Positions 36,331 to 45,512 of a stretch of 64,000 nt of DNA are shown here, piece after piece; position 1 is the first letter of the stretch; each line of letters starts with the position of its first letter. The position numbers and the translations under genes are program-made. Below the pieces are notes generated by a model. That model had not been told where the DNA came from, did not search any database, and was given only the letters and a program-made list of their open reading frames with translations. Origin of the DNA: Paenibacillus odorifer (GTDB lineage Bacteria; Bacillota; Bacilli; Paenibacillales; Paenibacillaceae); contig NZ_CP009428.1 in assembly GCF_000758725.1 (NCBI RefSeq), forward strand, positions 496,001-560,000, read 5' to 3'.

Positions 36331-37617
36331 TTACTGGTGCGGAAGCTCAAGCCGTTCAATTCCATCCATATATTTATGCAGTGCCTGCGGAATGTAAATG
36401 GATCCATCCTCCAGTTGATGATTCTCCAGCAGCGGAATTAGGATCCTTGGTGTAGCCACTGCGGTGTTATTTAAGGTGTGGCAGTATTGCAGCTTACCGT
36501 CTGTATCCCGGTAACGAATGCCCGAGCGACGAGCCTGGAAATCGAGCAGGTTGGAAGCCGAGTGTGTCTCTCCGTAGGCATCTCTGCTTGGCATCCAAGT
36601 CTCGATGTCATACTGCTTATGTGTCTTCAGGGACATATCTCCTGTGCAGACAGCCATGATCCGATAGGGGAGTTCCAAGAGCTGTAGAATATGCTCTGCA
36701 TTCGCAAGAATTTCCTGCAGCATGCCCTCCGATACGCCCTCATCATTCCGACATACGATAACTTGTTCAATTTTTGAGAATTGATGAACACGGTACAGGC
36801 CACGCACGTCCCGTCCCGCCGATCCTACCTCACGGCGGAAGCAGGCCGACATTCCGGCGAGCCGCATTGGCGAATCCAGTTCGACAATCTCATCGCTATA
36901 CAGCGAAACAAGCGACACCTCCGATGTGCCTACCAGCCAGCGATTGTCTCCATTTAGCTCATAGGTCTGATCCATCCCGCCGGGGAAGAAGCCCGTACGT
37001 TCCAGCGCTTCCGGACGGACAATCACGGGAACATCCATCACCGTGAAGCCGCGGGCCGTAAGTACATCAATGGCCAGCCGCTGTACAGCGAGATGTAACA
37101 ACAAGCCTGCACCCTTCAGCACATAGCTGCGTGGGCCGCCTGCTTTGACACCACGGGGGATATCGATGATATCGTGGAGCTCGCCTAGCTCCACATGATC
37201 ACGCGGTGTAAAGCCGAATTCCGGCAACGTTCCAGTCCGTCGCAGCTCTACATTATCTTTATCATCATGGCCGATCGGTGTATCCTGCGATACAGGGTTT
37301 GGTGCGAGCAGCATGAGTTCTCCACAGCGCCGGTCTGCTTCAGTTAGATCTGCCTCATAGAGATTCAGGCGGTTGTTCAGTTCTCTTACTTGTTCTTTAA
37401 CTGCTTCTCCTGCCACGCTGTCACCCTGTCGTAAAAGTCGTTCAACCTCTTTGGTCAGGCCGTTACGCTGGGCTCTCAACTGTTCCGTATCTTGGCGCAA
37501 TTCGCGCCGTTTCTCATCCCATTCCAGCAGTTCATCCAGTGGGAAGTCGACTCTTTTCCAAGCCGTAATGTTTCTTACAAGTTCCTGATTGTCTTTGATC
37601 CAGTTCATATCCAGCAT
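36331..37617 (-). CDS. serS: Seryl-tRNA synthetase
   Basis: A 428-aa class II synthetase that charges tRNA-Ser. It has an N-terminal antiparallel coiled-coil arm (about residues 30-105), motif 2 around SACFRREVGSAGRDVRGLYR, and motif 3-like NNTAVATPRILIPLLENHQ. The serine-site segment reads GTSEVSLVSLYSDEI rather than the common TAEVPLTN, so this is a divergent SerRS and perhaps a second copy. The open frame extends into the T-box, but ATG 37617, after AAAGGAGC, begins the conserved MLDxxxIKDN and is the real start. It is preceded by a T-box. Confidence 0.92.
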   Translation of the reverse strand: MLDMNWIKDNQELVRNITAWKRVDFPLDELLEWDEKRRELRQDTEQLRAQRNGLTKEVERLLRQGDSVAGEAVKEQVRELNNRLNLYEADLTEADRRCGELMLLAPNPVSQDTPIGHDDKDNVELRRTGTLPEFGFTPRDHVELGELHDIIDIPRGVKAGGPRSYVLKGAGLLLHLAVQRLAIDVLTARGFTVMDVPVIVRPEALERTGFFPGGMDQTYELNGDNRWLVGTSEVSLVSLYSDEIVELDSPMRLAGMSACFRREVGSAGRDVRGLYRVHQFSKIEQVIVCRNDEGVSEGMLQEILANAEHILQLLELPYRIMAVCTGDMSLKTHKQYDIETWMPSRDAYGETHSASNLLDFQARRSGIRYRDTDGKLQYCHTLNNTAVATPRILIPLLENHQLEDGSIYIPQALHKYMDGIERLELPHQ

Positions 37618-37624
37618 ACCGTTT

Positions 37625-37862
37625 CGCTCCTTTTTGGTTAAAAAAACGCAAAAAACGCCCTCATCCATGGGACGAGGAGCGTCAGCTCGCGGTGCCACCC
37701 AGGTTGATCGAATCTCCTTAACTGCAGGAACAATCCGACCCTCTTTGGTCTTCGCGGTAACGGGCGAAACCCGGTGAACTTAGGGAGTTGTTGTAGACTC
37801 CGGTCGCAGACGCCTCACGGTTGGATGCCGATCATTGGCCTGATTGTTGGATTTAATATTGT
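37625..37862 (-). promoter_or_regulatory. T-box leader of serS
   Basis: The minus-strand leader contains the T-box core AACCTGGGTGGCACCGCGAG (complement of 37687-37706). Its TGGC would pair with the GCCA end of uncharged tRNA-Ser (discriminator G). A terminator hairpin follows: CGCTCCTC pairs with GAGGGCG and is followed by TTTTTT (about 37653-37680). Uncharged tRNA should stabilise the antiterminator and raise serS expression. The specifier codon could not be fixed by eye. Confidence 0.9.
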
Positions 37863-37867
37863 TGCTT

Positions 37868-37896
37868 AGTATAACTTAAGAGCGGGAGGAGCGCAA
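37868..37896 (-). promoter_or_regulatory. Promoter of the serS T-box transcript
   Basis: On the minus strand, TTGCGC (complement of 37891-37896), 17 bases, then TATACT (complement of 37868-37873). Confidence 0.7.
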
Positions 37897-38018
37897 GTGG
37901 TTATGGTTTGACAAAAATATCAATTCTACGTTAGGATTAGTATTAATTTAAAGTAATTTTGTCGGGATAATAAATAAAGCAGTGCGAGCTGCTTAAGTGG
38001 GATGGAAGAGGTGGAAAA

Positions 38019-38567
38019 GTGGCTAAAATTGTTGTGATTAACGGAACGCCTTCCCTGGTATCGCGTATCAATGCAGCTATAGAATATGCGGAGGCCAGCT
38101 TAACCAATCAGGGCTTCGAGGTTGAGCGTATTAACGTAGCAGAACTACCCGCGGAGGATTTGATTCACACTAAGTTTGAAAGTGAGTCTATCGTCAAAGC
38201 CAATGGCCTTGTAGCGGAAGCTGATGCGGTAATCGTGGTTAGCCCGGTTTATAAAGCTTCTTATACAGGCGTGCTGAAGACCTTTTTAGATCTGGTTCCA
38301 CAAAAGGGATTGGCCGGAAAAGTTGTACTCCCGCTGTTCATGGGCGGCAGTCTTGCACATCTGCTCACAATTGATTACGCATTGAAACCTGTGTTGTCCG
38401 TACTGGGCGCACGTTACATTCTTGGCGGCGTTTATGCCGTGGATTCTCAAGTGGTTCGTAATGATCACGGAGTGGTAGAGCTTGCTGAGGAGCTGAAGCT
38501 ACGCCTGAACGATGCATTAGATGAGCTTGCAGAAGAAACTACACATCGTGTGGAACGCAAGGCATAA
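38019..38567 (+). CDS. ssuE: NADPH-dependent FMN reductase, SsuE-like
   Basis: A 182-aa flavin reductase that supplies reduced FMN to monooxygenases such as alkanesulfonate monooxygenase. The flavodoxin-like fold shows INGTPSLVSRINAA (FMN phosphate loop) and VVSPVYKASYTGVLKTFLDL followed by VPQ, the SsuE signature. GTG 38019 follows GGAAGAGG. No ssuD or ssuABC genes are adjacent, so the partner is elsewhere. AT-rich DNA upstream (37915-37965) may hold a sulfur-regulator site, not proven. Confidence 0.85.
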   Translation: MAKIVVINGTPSLVSRINAAIEYAEASLTNQGFEVERINVAELPAEDLIHTKFESESIVKANGLVAEADAVIVVSPVYKASYTGVLKTFLDLVPQKGLAGKVVLPLFMGGSLAHLLTIDYALKPVLSVLGARYILGGVYAVDSQVVRNDHGVVELAEELKLRLNDALDELAEETTHRVERKA

Positions 38568-38613
38568 GACTAAGTAGCAAGCCTTCTGTGCTTAGTGCTA
38601 ATAACAAATGTAT

Positions 38614-38658
38614 AAGCGTCTCTTTCATACCTGATACCAGGGGAGAGGGGCGCTTTTT
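38614..38658 (+). terminator. Terminator after ssuE
   Basis: AAGCG and CTCT pair with AGAG and CGCTT around a loop of about 20 bases, followed by TTTTT. Confidence 0.65.
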
Positions 38659-38677
38659 GCATTATATAAGCTATAGC

Positions 38678-38721
38678 AAAAAGGCCATCTCACTAAGAAA
38701 GTAGAGAATGGCCTCTTTTTT
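38678..38721. terminator. Terminator downstream of nrdB (bidirectional)
   Basis: AAAAAGGCCAT pairs with ATGGCC and a T-run on both strands. On the minus strand it closes the nrd operon 26 bp after the nrdB stop. Confidence 0.8.
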
Positions 38722-38746
38722 ATATAGGGATTGTATATATCCGGTC

Positions 38747-39778
38747 TTACAAATCGTCGAATCCGTTATCGTCGCCAACCTTACCATAGTTGCGGGACTT
38801 GGCTTCGAAGAAGTCAGTTTTGGTAGCATTAAGCGCATCATCGGAGAAAGGTTTGATCCAAGGCATACAGTTAACGTCAACACCTTGATAAGCTTTTTCC
38901 ATACCCATCAAAGTCAGACGTTTGTTCGCTGTATATTTGATGTAGTCGCTAAGCTCGTTAAGATCAATGCCACGCACGTTAGTAAGTGTGTAGTAAGCCC
39001 AGTTGGTTTCGAGCTCTACCGCGCGGTCGATGGTACGGTATACGTAATCCATGTTTTCTTTGGTGTTCAGCTCAGGGAAGTCTACGAGCAGCTGCTTAAA
39101 TACTTCTGCGAAGAAGTAGCAGTGCTGATTCTCGTCACGTTGAATATAAGAGATCATTTGGCTGGTCGCCATCATCTTCTGGTCACGGGCCAGATTGTAG
39201 AAGAAGGCGAAAGTGCTGTAGAAGAAAATCCCTTCCAAGATGAGATCTGCTACCAGCGCATGGAAAAAGGTCTGTCTCGTAGGGTTATCACGGAACTCTT
39301 GATAAATATCAGAGATAAACTGATTGCGTTCCAGCAGGACAGGGTCTTTTTTCCAATATTCAAAAATTTCCTTCTGCTCACTCTCCGACACGATAGAGGA
39401 TAGAACATAGGAATAGGATTGGTTATGCACCACTTCTTGCTGCCCGATAATAGCGGAGATAGCTTCCAAAGAGGAATCGGTGAAATAACGCTTCACGTCG
39501 CTCACGAACATCGTCTGCATCGAATCCAGCACAGCGAGTAGGGAGATATTAATCTTAAATACGCGTTGTTCCTCGGCATCCAGCATCGGGAATTGTTGCG
39601 CATCCTTGGACATTGGAATTTCATCCGCGATCCAGTGATTAAGCAGCAGCACCTTATACAGCTTGTACATATGAGGCATGCGAATATCGTTCCAGTTCAG
39701 AATACCTGAGCATTCACCGTCGATAATGCGTGTGGATTGATTAGGTGCTTCAGTATTAAAAATCTTTTGTAATTGCAT
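38747..39778 (-). CDS. nrdB: Class I ribonucleotide reductase, beta (radical) subunit
   Basis: A 343-aa aerobic RNR small subunit carrying the diiron-tyrosyl cofactor. Ligands appear in order: D85, E115 and H118 (QQEVVHNQSYSY), the radical Tyr122 four residues after the His, then Glu in LILEGIFF and Glu/His in RDENQHCYF. All metal ligands and the Tyr are intact. The start is ATG 39778 after GGAGGGAT. It is last in the minus-strand nrdD-nrdG-nrdA-nrdB cluster, separated from nrdA by a 285-bp spacer with an inverted-repeat element. Confidence 0.93.
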   Translation of the reverse strand: MQLQKIFNTEAPNQSTRIIDGECSGILNWNDIRMPHMYKLYKVLLLNHWIADEIPMSKDAQQFPMLDAEEQRVFKINISLLAVLDSMQTMFVSDVKRYFTDSSLEAISAIIGQQEVVHNQSYSYVLSSIVSESEQKEIFEYWKKDPVLLERNQFISDIYQEFRDNPTRQTFFHALVADLILEGIFFYSTFAFFYNLARDQKMMATSQMISYIQRDENQHCYFFAEVFKQLLVDFPELNTKENMDYVYRTIDRAVELETNWAYYTLTNVRGIDLNELSDYIKYTANKRLTLMGMEKAYQGVDVNCMPWIKPFSDDALNATKTDFFEAKSRNYGKVGDDNGFDDL

Positions 39779-39848
39779 TTCTTATCCCTCCATTTTTTGC
39801 GCGGGTAATCTTTCTTTGGTGTCTTGTTCATAGAAAGACGGTGATGGA

Positions 39849-40023
39849 GTAACGGAGAGGAAGTTTGGAGCTGTAGGAGCGTCAGCGACCGCCCGAAAGC
39901 TTTCCGTAGGAAAGCTCGCATCGAAAGCATATGCTGTCATCGGATGTCATCCGCTAATAGCGGTAAAGATCAAGACATCTGATGACAATAGCGGCCGGAA
40001 GCCCAAACATTCCTCGCAGTTAC
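39849..40023. repeat. 175-bp inverted-repeat (MITE/REP-like) element
   Basis: The spacer between nrdA and nrdB carries an element with imperfect terminal inverted repeats (GTAACGGAGAGGAAGTTTG against the complement of CAAACATTCCTCGCAGTTAC). An inner hairpin pairs GTCATCGGATGTC with GACATCTGATGAC, enclosing CCGCTAATAGCGG. It has no coding capacity. It may be a non-autonomous mobile or repetitive palindromic element, or an RNA processing site. The rest of the spacer shows nothing else. Confidence 0.6.
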
Positions 40024-40063
40024 GAAATTCATCATCGTTTTTCTATTCAGGGCACTAAGATAA

Positions 40064-42397
40064 TTAGCTAGCGCAAGATTCACACTCTTCTATAGTCAAA
40101 GCACGGCTACGCACATAATAAGTTGATTTCAAGCCGCCCTTCCAGGCATTCAGATGCAGTTCCAGGAACTCGGTAGCCTTGATGTCAGGACGAACATACA
40201 GGTTAAAGCTTTGGCCTTGATCGACGTGACGCTGGCGAGCAGAAGCCATGCGGATCGACCAGTTTTGGTCAATTGTAAATGCTGTCTTATAGTACCAGAT
40301 CGTTTTGTCGGACAGATCCGGTGCTGGGTTAGCGATCTTATAAGTTGTTTTCTCTTCATAGGATAGCAGTTCATACAGCGGATCAATGCTGGCGGTGGAG
40401 CCGGCAATAATCGATGTAGATCCATTTGGCGCAATGGCGAACATCCAAGCGTTACGCACGCCGTCCTTAGCTACTTCTTCTTGCAGCTCGCGCCATTGCT
40501 CAGTCGTTACATATTTACCTTCTTGCTCACCGCTAACATACCCGCGGGAAGTGAAGTATGCGCCAGTCTCCCAATCGGAGCCAGCAAATTTCGGATAACG
40601 GCCTTTTTCACGGGCAAGCTCCATGCTCGAACGAACCAACAGGTAGTTGATATGTTCATATAAATGATTGTTATATTCTACGGCTTCATCGGATTCCCAA
40701 CGAATGCCCTTGAGTGCCAATAGATGATGCAGGCCGAATGTGCCAAGACCTACTGCGCGGTACTGGCTGTTCGTGTATTGTGCCTGCAGAACTTCAATAT
40801 TATTAATGTCGATTACGTTATCAAGCATACGGACTTGGATCGGAACAAGTCTTTCTAATACGCCAGCTGGAATCGCCCGTGCCAAGTGAATTGAATTCAG
40901 GTTGCAGACTACGAAGTCGCCAGGGATTTTGGAAATAACGATCCGGGTCTGGCCATCTTTAGTTACTAATTCTTCTTGTTCAATTACTGTTGCAGACTGA
41001 TTCTGCATAATTTCTGTGCACAGGTTGGAGGAGAAAACCATACCTTGATGACGGTTTGGGTTGGTCCGGTTCACGGTATCACGGTAGAACATGTACGGTG
41101 TACCCGTCTCTAGCTGTGATTTCATAATCCGTTTCATGATGTCGATCGCAGGAACAGTGATCCGGGATAATTCCAGGTTCGCTGTAGCTTCAGCATATTT
41201 TTCACGGAAAGTACCTTTGCCAAGCTCTTCATCGTAGAAATCTTCCAATCCTAGTGGACGGCCATTTTTATCAGTCCAGCCCATGACCTTTTTCACTTCA
41301 TGAGGGCAGAAGAGGTTCCAGTGGCTGCGCGATTCTACAGCTTCCATGAACAGGTCAGGCAGGGAGACCCCGTGGAACACGTCATGTGCACGCATACGCT
41401 CGTCACCGTTGTTCAGCTTAAGATCAAGGAAAGCGAGAATATCTTTATGGAATACATCAAGATAAACAGCTACAGCACCCTTACGTGTGCCCAGCTGGTC
41501 TACGCTGACTGCTGTATTGTTCAACTGGCGAATCCAAGGGATTACGCCGGAGCTTGTGTTCTTGTGGCCACGGATATCCGAACCACGTGCCCGTACTTTT
41601 CCAAGGTAAACGCCGATGCCGCCACCCATTTTGCTTAGACGTGCTACGTCTGTATTGGAGTCAAAGATACCCTCTAGGGAATCGTCTACAGTATCAATAA
41701 AGCAGCTGGATAGCTGTCCAGCGACCTTTTTGCCGGCATTAGACATTGTAGGTGTAGCAGCAGTCATGTAGATGTTGCTCATAGCCCAATAAGCTTCTTT
41801 TACAAGCTCAAGACGTTTCTCAGCTGGCTCACGGTGCATCAGGTACATGGCAATAATCATATAACGTTCTTGTGGAAGCTCCATCACACGGCCGTCAAAA
41901 TCATGCGCCAAATAACGGTCGGATAGCGTAAGCAGACCGATATAGTCAAACAAAAGGTCGCGTGTATAATCGATACACCCACCTAGTTCGATAATTTGTT
42001 CTTTGGTGTAATGACTTAGAAGTTCTTCGCGATAGATTCCTTTTTTCACGAGATCCGTAATTAGTGGATACAATTCACCGTAAGGCTCTTCTGGATAAGC
42101 TTTGTAGCGGCGATGAACAGCAGCTTTTTTATAAAGGGTTGTCAGAAGGGCGCGGGCAGCTGCGAACTTCCAGGTAGGCTCTTCTTTTGTTACAAGCTCT
42201 AGAGCGCTCATGGTGAAGGCGTTGCTGATTTCTTCTCCGCTTACCGAGTCACGACGCAGTTTGGAATTCACTCCACGCAGCAAAGTTTCTTTATTTAGTT
42301 GATCGAGACCTTCCAGAATACGGTCAGCGTAGACGGAAAGACGGTTCTCATCAAAAGCCAGTTGGCGATTATCCGGTTTTACTACGAATTGCGGCAT
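40064..42397 (-). CDS. nrdA: Class Ia ribonucleotide reductase, alpha (catalytic) subunit
   Basis: A 777-aa large subunit that reduces NDPs to dNDPs. The N-terminal 95 residues look like an ATP-cone (overall activity site), placing it with class Ia NrdA rather than shorter NrdE. Active-site cysteines are visible in GQLSSCFIDT and SSNLCTEI, and the redox pair in the C-terminal ECESCAS. No nrdI or nrdH gene is adjacent, consistent with class Ia. The start is ATG 42397. It lies 55 bp after nrdG. Confidence 0.92.
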   Translation of the reverse strand: MPQFVVKPDNRQLAFDENRLSVYADRILEGLDQLNKETLLRGVNSKLRRDSVSGEEISNAFTMSALELVTKEEPTWKFAAARALLTTLYKKAAVHRRYKAYPEEPYGELYPLITDLVKKGIYREELLSHYTKEQIIELGGCIDYTRDLLFDYIGLLTLSDRYLAHDFDGRVMELPQERYMIIAMYLMHREPAEKRLELVKEAYWAMSNIYMTAATPTMSNAGKKVAGQLSSCFIDTVDDSLEGIFDSNTDVARLSKMGGGIGVYLGKVRARGSDIRGHKNTSSGVIPWIRQLNNTAVSVDQLGTRKGAVAVYLDVFHKDILAFLDLKLNNGDERMRAHDVFHGVSLPDLFMEAVESRSHWNLFCPHEVKKVMGWTDKNGRPLGLEDFYDEELGKGTFREKYAEATANLELSRITVPAIDIMKRIMKSQLETGTPYMFYRDTVNRTNPNRHQGMVFSSNLCTEIMQNQSATVIEQEELVTKDGQTRIVISKIPGDFVVCNLNSIHLARAIPAGVLERLVPIQVRMLDNVIDINNIEVLQAQYTNSQYRAVGLGTFGLHHLLALKGIRWESDEAVEYNNHLYEHINYLLVRSSMELAREKGRYPKFAGSDWETGAYFTSRGYVSGEQEGKYVTTEQWRELQEEVAKDGVRNAWMFAIAPNGSTSIIAGSTASIDPLYELLSYEEKTTYKIANPAPDLSDKTIWYYKTAFTIDQNWSIRMASARQRHVDQGQSFNLYVRPDIKATEFLELHLNAWKGGLKSTYYVRSRALTIEECESCAS

Positions 42398-42452
42398 GGT
42401 TAGTTCATCCCTTCTTATTTCAAATTAATTTTCAATATCAAAAATTGATATA

Positions 42453-42968
42453 TTATAGCGCAGCAGGCTGCCACAGAAAGACCTCCGAGCCGTTCATGCT
42501 GGCCGGAATGTCGATAATGCGTTGGTTGGAGCTTCCCCGGTAGAGAAGCGTAGTATCTTTCAGTTCTTCTACAAATCTTCCATCTATTAACACCTGACAC
42601 TGCTTAAGTAGATCCCATTCCGGCGTACCGGGAAGGGCTGTAAGTTCTTCGTACGTATAACCACTGTAAATCCAGATTGAGAAGCCTGGCAGTACAGCGC
42701 GAAGCTCATGAATGAACCCCAGCAACTCTTCTGCTGAGAAAAAAGGATCGCCGCCTGCCAGTGTCAGACCATCCAGCAAAGGGTTAGCGGCGATTTCTGC
42801 AATAATTTCATGTTGTCGTTCTAAGGTGAAGACTTCTCCATATTTAAAGTTCCATGTCTCGGGATTAAAACATCCCGGGCAACGATGGCGGCAGCCGCTG
42901 AGAAAGAGGACGGCCCGCATGCCCTCTCCCTCGTTAATCGACTCCGGATAGTAACCGCAAATATTCAT
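42453..42968 (-). CDS. nrdG: Anaerobic ribonucleotide reductase activating protein
   Basis: A 171-aa radical-SAM activase that generates the glycyl radical on NrdD. The CX3CX2C cluster motif is C26, C30 and C33 in SGCRHRCPGCFN, followed by the GGDP motif (TLAGGDPFF) that contacts SAM. It overlaps the nrdD stop by 4 bp, so translation is coupled. Confidence 0.95.
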   Translation of the reverse strand: MNICGYYPESINEGEGMRAVLFLSGCRHRCPGCFNPETWNFKYGEVFTLERQHEIIAEIAANPLLDGLTLAGGDPFFSAEELLGFIHELRAVLPGFSIWIYSGYTYEELTALPGTPEWDLLKQCQVLIDGRFVEELKDTTLLYRGSSNQRIIDIPASMNGSEVFLWQPAAL

Positions 42969-44950
42969 AGATGCTTAACGCGATCCCGTACTTCAGCTTG
43001 TTTGGCGGCATTAAAGCGGGTCTGATAGTCGCCGGTTAAATAACCTGTAACTCTGCGCAAACGGCGGATGTGCACGTCATTCTCATGTGCGTTGCAGGAA
43101 GGACAGTTTGTCCCAATTACGCCTTCGTATCCACAGCTGGAGCAGCGGTCAATCGGATGGTTAATGCTGAAATAGCTGACCTGTTGTTCGAGCGCATATT
43201 TAATGATTTTGATAAAAGCCGATGGGTTGTTGCGGGCATTGCCGTTTAATTCGACATAAGAAATAGCCCCGGCATTGCAATATTCATGGAAAGGAGCTTC
43301 CAAGCTGATCTTCTGAGCAGCACCCAGATCGAAGTATACAGGGATGTGAAAAGAGTTCGTATAATATTCACGGTCGGTTACGCCCGGAATGGAACCCAGT
43401 ACCTTGCGATCAACTTTTGTGAATTTACCGGACAAACCTTCTGCTGGAGTTGCGAACAGAGTGATGTTGAGATCCAGTTCCTCACTTTTCCGATCGCAAT
43501 AGTCCCGCATATGACGCACAATAGCCAGCGCCTTGGCATGAACTTCCATATCCTCGCCATGGTGTTTGCCGTACATAGCTTTCATACATTCCGCCATACC
43601 GATGAAGCCAAGAGACAGACTGCCATGCTTTAGCAGATCGCCTACAGTGTCATCAGGTGCAAGATGCTCGCCGCCTTCCCAGACGCCTTCTCGCATCATG
43701 AAATCGGAAGCTTTAGCTTTTTGTGCGGTTTGAATGTGGAACCGATGAAGAAGTCCTTCCAGCGCAATATCCATATAATGATTTAGATCTTCATAGAAGC
43801 CAGCTTCGTCTGCGATGGTACGTCTGCCTGTTACTGTGCCGTGTGCCAGACCTAGCCGAACCAGATTCAGTGTATTAAAGGAAAGGTTGCCCTTTCCAGA
43901 GCAATGATTACGACCAAAACGGTCACCGAGCACTCGGGTTCGGCAGCCCATTGTAGCGAACTCCGTATCAGGATCACTTGGATCATAATACTGCAAGTTG
44001 AGCGGAGCGTCCAGATTAGCGAAGTTTGGATATAGTCTGCGCGCAGAACATTCAGCCGCTTTTAGGAACAGTTCATAGTTAGGATCGCCTTGTTGTTGAT
44101 TGATTCCTTGCTTGCATTTGAAGATTTGAATCGGGAACACTGGTGTTTCTCCGCTGCCAAGTCCGTTCATAGTTGCTGTTAGCAGAGAACTGATCACAAG
44201 CTGACCTTCTGGTGAAGTACAAGTACCGTAGTTGATGCTGGTAAACGGTATTTGTCCACCGGATCGGCTGGACATGGTATTCAGATTATGTACCATACTT
44301 TCAGCCGCTTGCAGGGTTTCGATTTCGGTTTCCTTTAGTGCAAAACGGAACGCTCTTGGATATAACTCCGCCAGATCGGTCCGGCTCATCGTAATCTCGC
44401 CCAAAGATTCATCAGCTTGTCCTTCTTCAAAATAATCCAGACCCTTGCGGAACAGCTTGGCGAAGGATTTGGTTACATAAGGTGCCAGATCATAGTCGAG
44501 TTTATTGGCGGATACACCACCATATTGAGCATTTTGCTGGGATTGGAAAATAATCGCTACCAGAGACATAGCAGTCATTATTGAGTTCGGAGGACGAACG
44601 CTGCCGTTGCCGGTATTGAAACCTTCACGGAGAAGTTTATCAAACGGGATAAAAATACAGTTCGTCGTTCCAATCGCGTATTGATCCAGATCATGCACAT
44701 AGACGACATTGTCATCAATAGCCTGCACTAGCTGCGGCGGCATCGTAAAATTGCGGGCGTACCATTTTGAATATTCACTGCCGAACTTGCTCATTTTACC
44801 GGAGAAACTCTCTCCATTCAAATTGGCATTCTCGCGCAATAGGTCCATATCCCGACTGTCGATAATATCCCGGCCTAAATCAATGAGCTCTTCTAAAAGA
44901 ACTTCCCGTGCATTTTCTACTCCATTAAATTGTCTCTCCAACAACGTCAT
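42965..44950 (-). CDS. nrdD: Anaerobic (class III) ribonucleoside-triphosphate reductase
   Basis: Oxygen-sensitive glycyl-radical RNR that reduces NTPs to dNTPs. The glycyl site is in RRVTGYLTGD (about G636) and the zinc site is CSSC ... CPSC just before it. At 661 aa it is shorter than ATP-cone NrdD proteins (700 or more), and its N-terminus (MTLLERQFNG) shows no ATP-cone, so overall allosteric control by dATP may be absent. AGAGGAGAGC precedes ATG 44950. It is the first gene behind the cobalamin riboswitch. Confidence 0.93.
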   Translation of the reverse strand: MTLLERQFNGVENAREVLLEELIDLGRDIIDSRDMDLLRENANLNGESFSGKMSKFGSEYSKWYARNFTMPPQLVQAIDDNVVYVHDLDQYAIGTTNCIFIPFDKLLREGFNTGNGSVRPPNSIMTAMSLVAIIFQSQQNAQYGGVSANKLDYDLAPYVTKSFAKLFRKGLDYFEEGQADESLGEITMSRTDLAELYPRAFRFALKETEIETLQAAESMVHNLNTMSSRSGGQIPFTSINYGTCTSPEGQLVISSLLTATMNGLGSGETPVFPIQIFKCKQGINQQQGDPNYELFLKAAECSARRLYPNFANLDAPLNLQYYDPSDPDTEFATMGCRTRVLGDRFGRNHCSGKGNLSFNTLNLVRLGLAHGTVTGRRTIADEAGFYEDLNHYMDIALEGLLHRFHIQTAQKAKASDFMMREGVWEGGEHLAPDDTVGDLLKHGSLSLGFIGMAECMKAMYGKHHGEDMEVHAKALAIVRHMRDYCDRKSEELDLNITLFATPAEGLSGKFTKVDRKVLGSIPGVTDREYYTNSFHIPVYFDLGAAQKISLEAPFHEYCNAGAISYVELNGNARNNPSAFIKIIKYALEQQVSYFSINHPIDRCSSCGYEGVIGTNCPSCNAHENDVHIRRLRRVTGYLTGDYQTRFNAAKQAEVRDRVKHL

Positions 44951-45055
44951 TGTACAGCTCTCCTCTCAGTATAAAAGAAAAACATCTATCATCAAATCCA
45001 TATATCCATAGGAAGTTGGACTGCCATAAGCAGTCGTATATTTGTTCTGATTACA

Positions 45056-45105
45056 TAAAAAAAGCATCCCCTACCCGAGGATGGCAGAAAATGCCCGATG
45101 CGTTA
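45056..45105 (-). terminator. Riboswitch-controlled terminator before nrdD
   Basis: On the minus strand, GCATC pairs with GATGC around inner GGGCA/TGCC and CCTC-rich arms, ending in a run of seven T. It follows the cobalamin aptamer and is its likely expression platform. Confidence 0.7.
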
Positions 45106-45149
45106 TGTAAATATCCACACGGATATTTGCAGAGGTCTCTACGTAGATG

Positions 45150-45412
45150 ACCGCATGCGGACACCATCCCTGTTCCTCGCAGGCATCAATAGTTGGTGTC
45201 GTCGAAACAGGTAGGTCTCCTGGCTTCCGTGGGATCTCTCGGCGCCTTCCCAAGGGTGTTCCTAACCCTCAGTGGCATCTGCCGGGAGATGTGGATTCTC
45301 AAGCTTCCCAGAAGCTTAAGAAGGCCATCCGGTTACAGTGGCGGGACCGCAGCGGATTCTCACCGCGCTTCCCTATTAAGCTCTAAATCCGGTTAAGGAT
45401 CAAAGCGCCTGT
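45150..45412 (-). promoter_or_regulatory. Cobalamin (B12) riboswitch
   Basis: The minus-strand leader contains the conserved B12-aptamer blocks in order: GGGAAGCGCGGTGAGAATCC, GCGGTCCCGCCACTGTAA, a second GCCACTGAGGGTTAGGAAC with GGGAAGG, then AAGCCAGGAGACCTACCTG. This layout is unmistakable for the cobalamin riboswitch. When cobalamin is bound the downstream terminator should form, lowering expression of nrdDGAB, all of which encode B12-independent enzymes. The 5' limit is about 45412 and the aptamer 3' limit is near 45200. Confidence 0.93.
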
Positions 45413-45414
45413 CT

Positions 45415-45430
45415 CCACTATATTTTGTTG
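45415..45430. promoter_or_regulatory. NrdR box 1 (candidate)
   Basis: CCACTATATTTTGTTG matches the NrdR consensus ACACWATATHTTGTGT at 13 of 16 positions and lies just upstream of the riboswitch on the nrd transcript. Confidence 0.65.
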
Positions 45431-45446
45431 TCGTTAGATAAAAATA

Positions 45447-45462
45447 ACCCAAGATGTTGTGT
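45447..45462. promoter_or_regulatory. NrdR box 2 (candidate)
   Basis: ACCCAAGATGTTGTGT matches the NrdR consensus at 13 of 16 positions. The box centres are 32 bp apart, three helical turns, the spacing NrdR requires. The nrd promoter should lie across these boxes. Confidence 0.65.
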
Positions 45463-45512
45463 TTGTAAACAGTTTTTTAGAAAACCCGCGCGGGGAGCGG
45501 GTTCTTTAAAAG

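Noticed and set aside
39849-40023. CRISPR-like array
   Set aside because: Repeats are inverted, not direct, with no spacers and no cas genes anywhere in the window.
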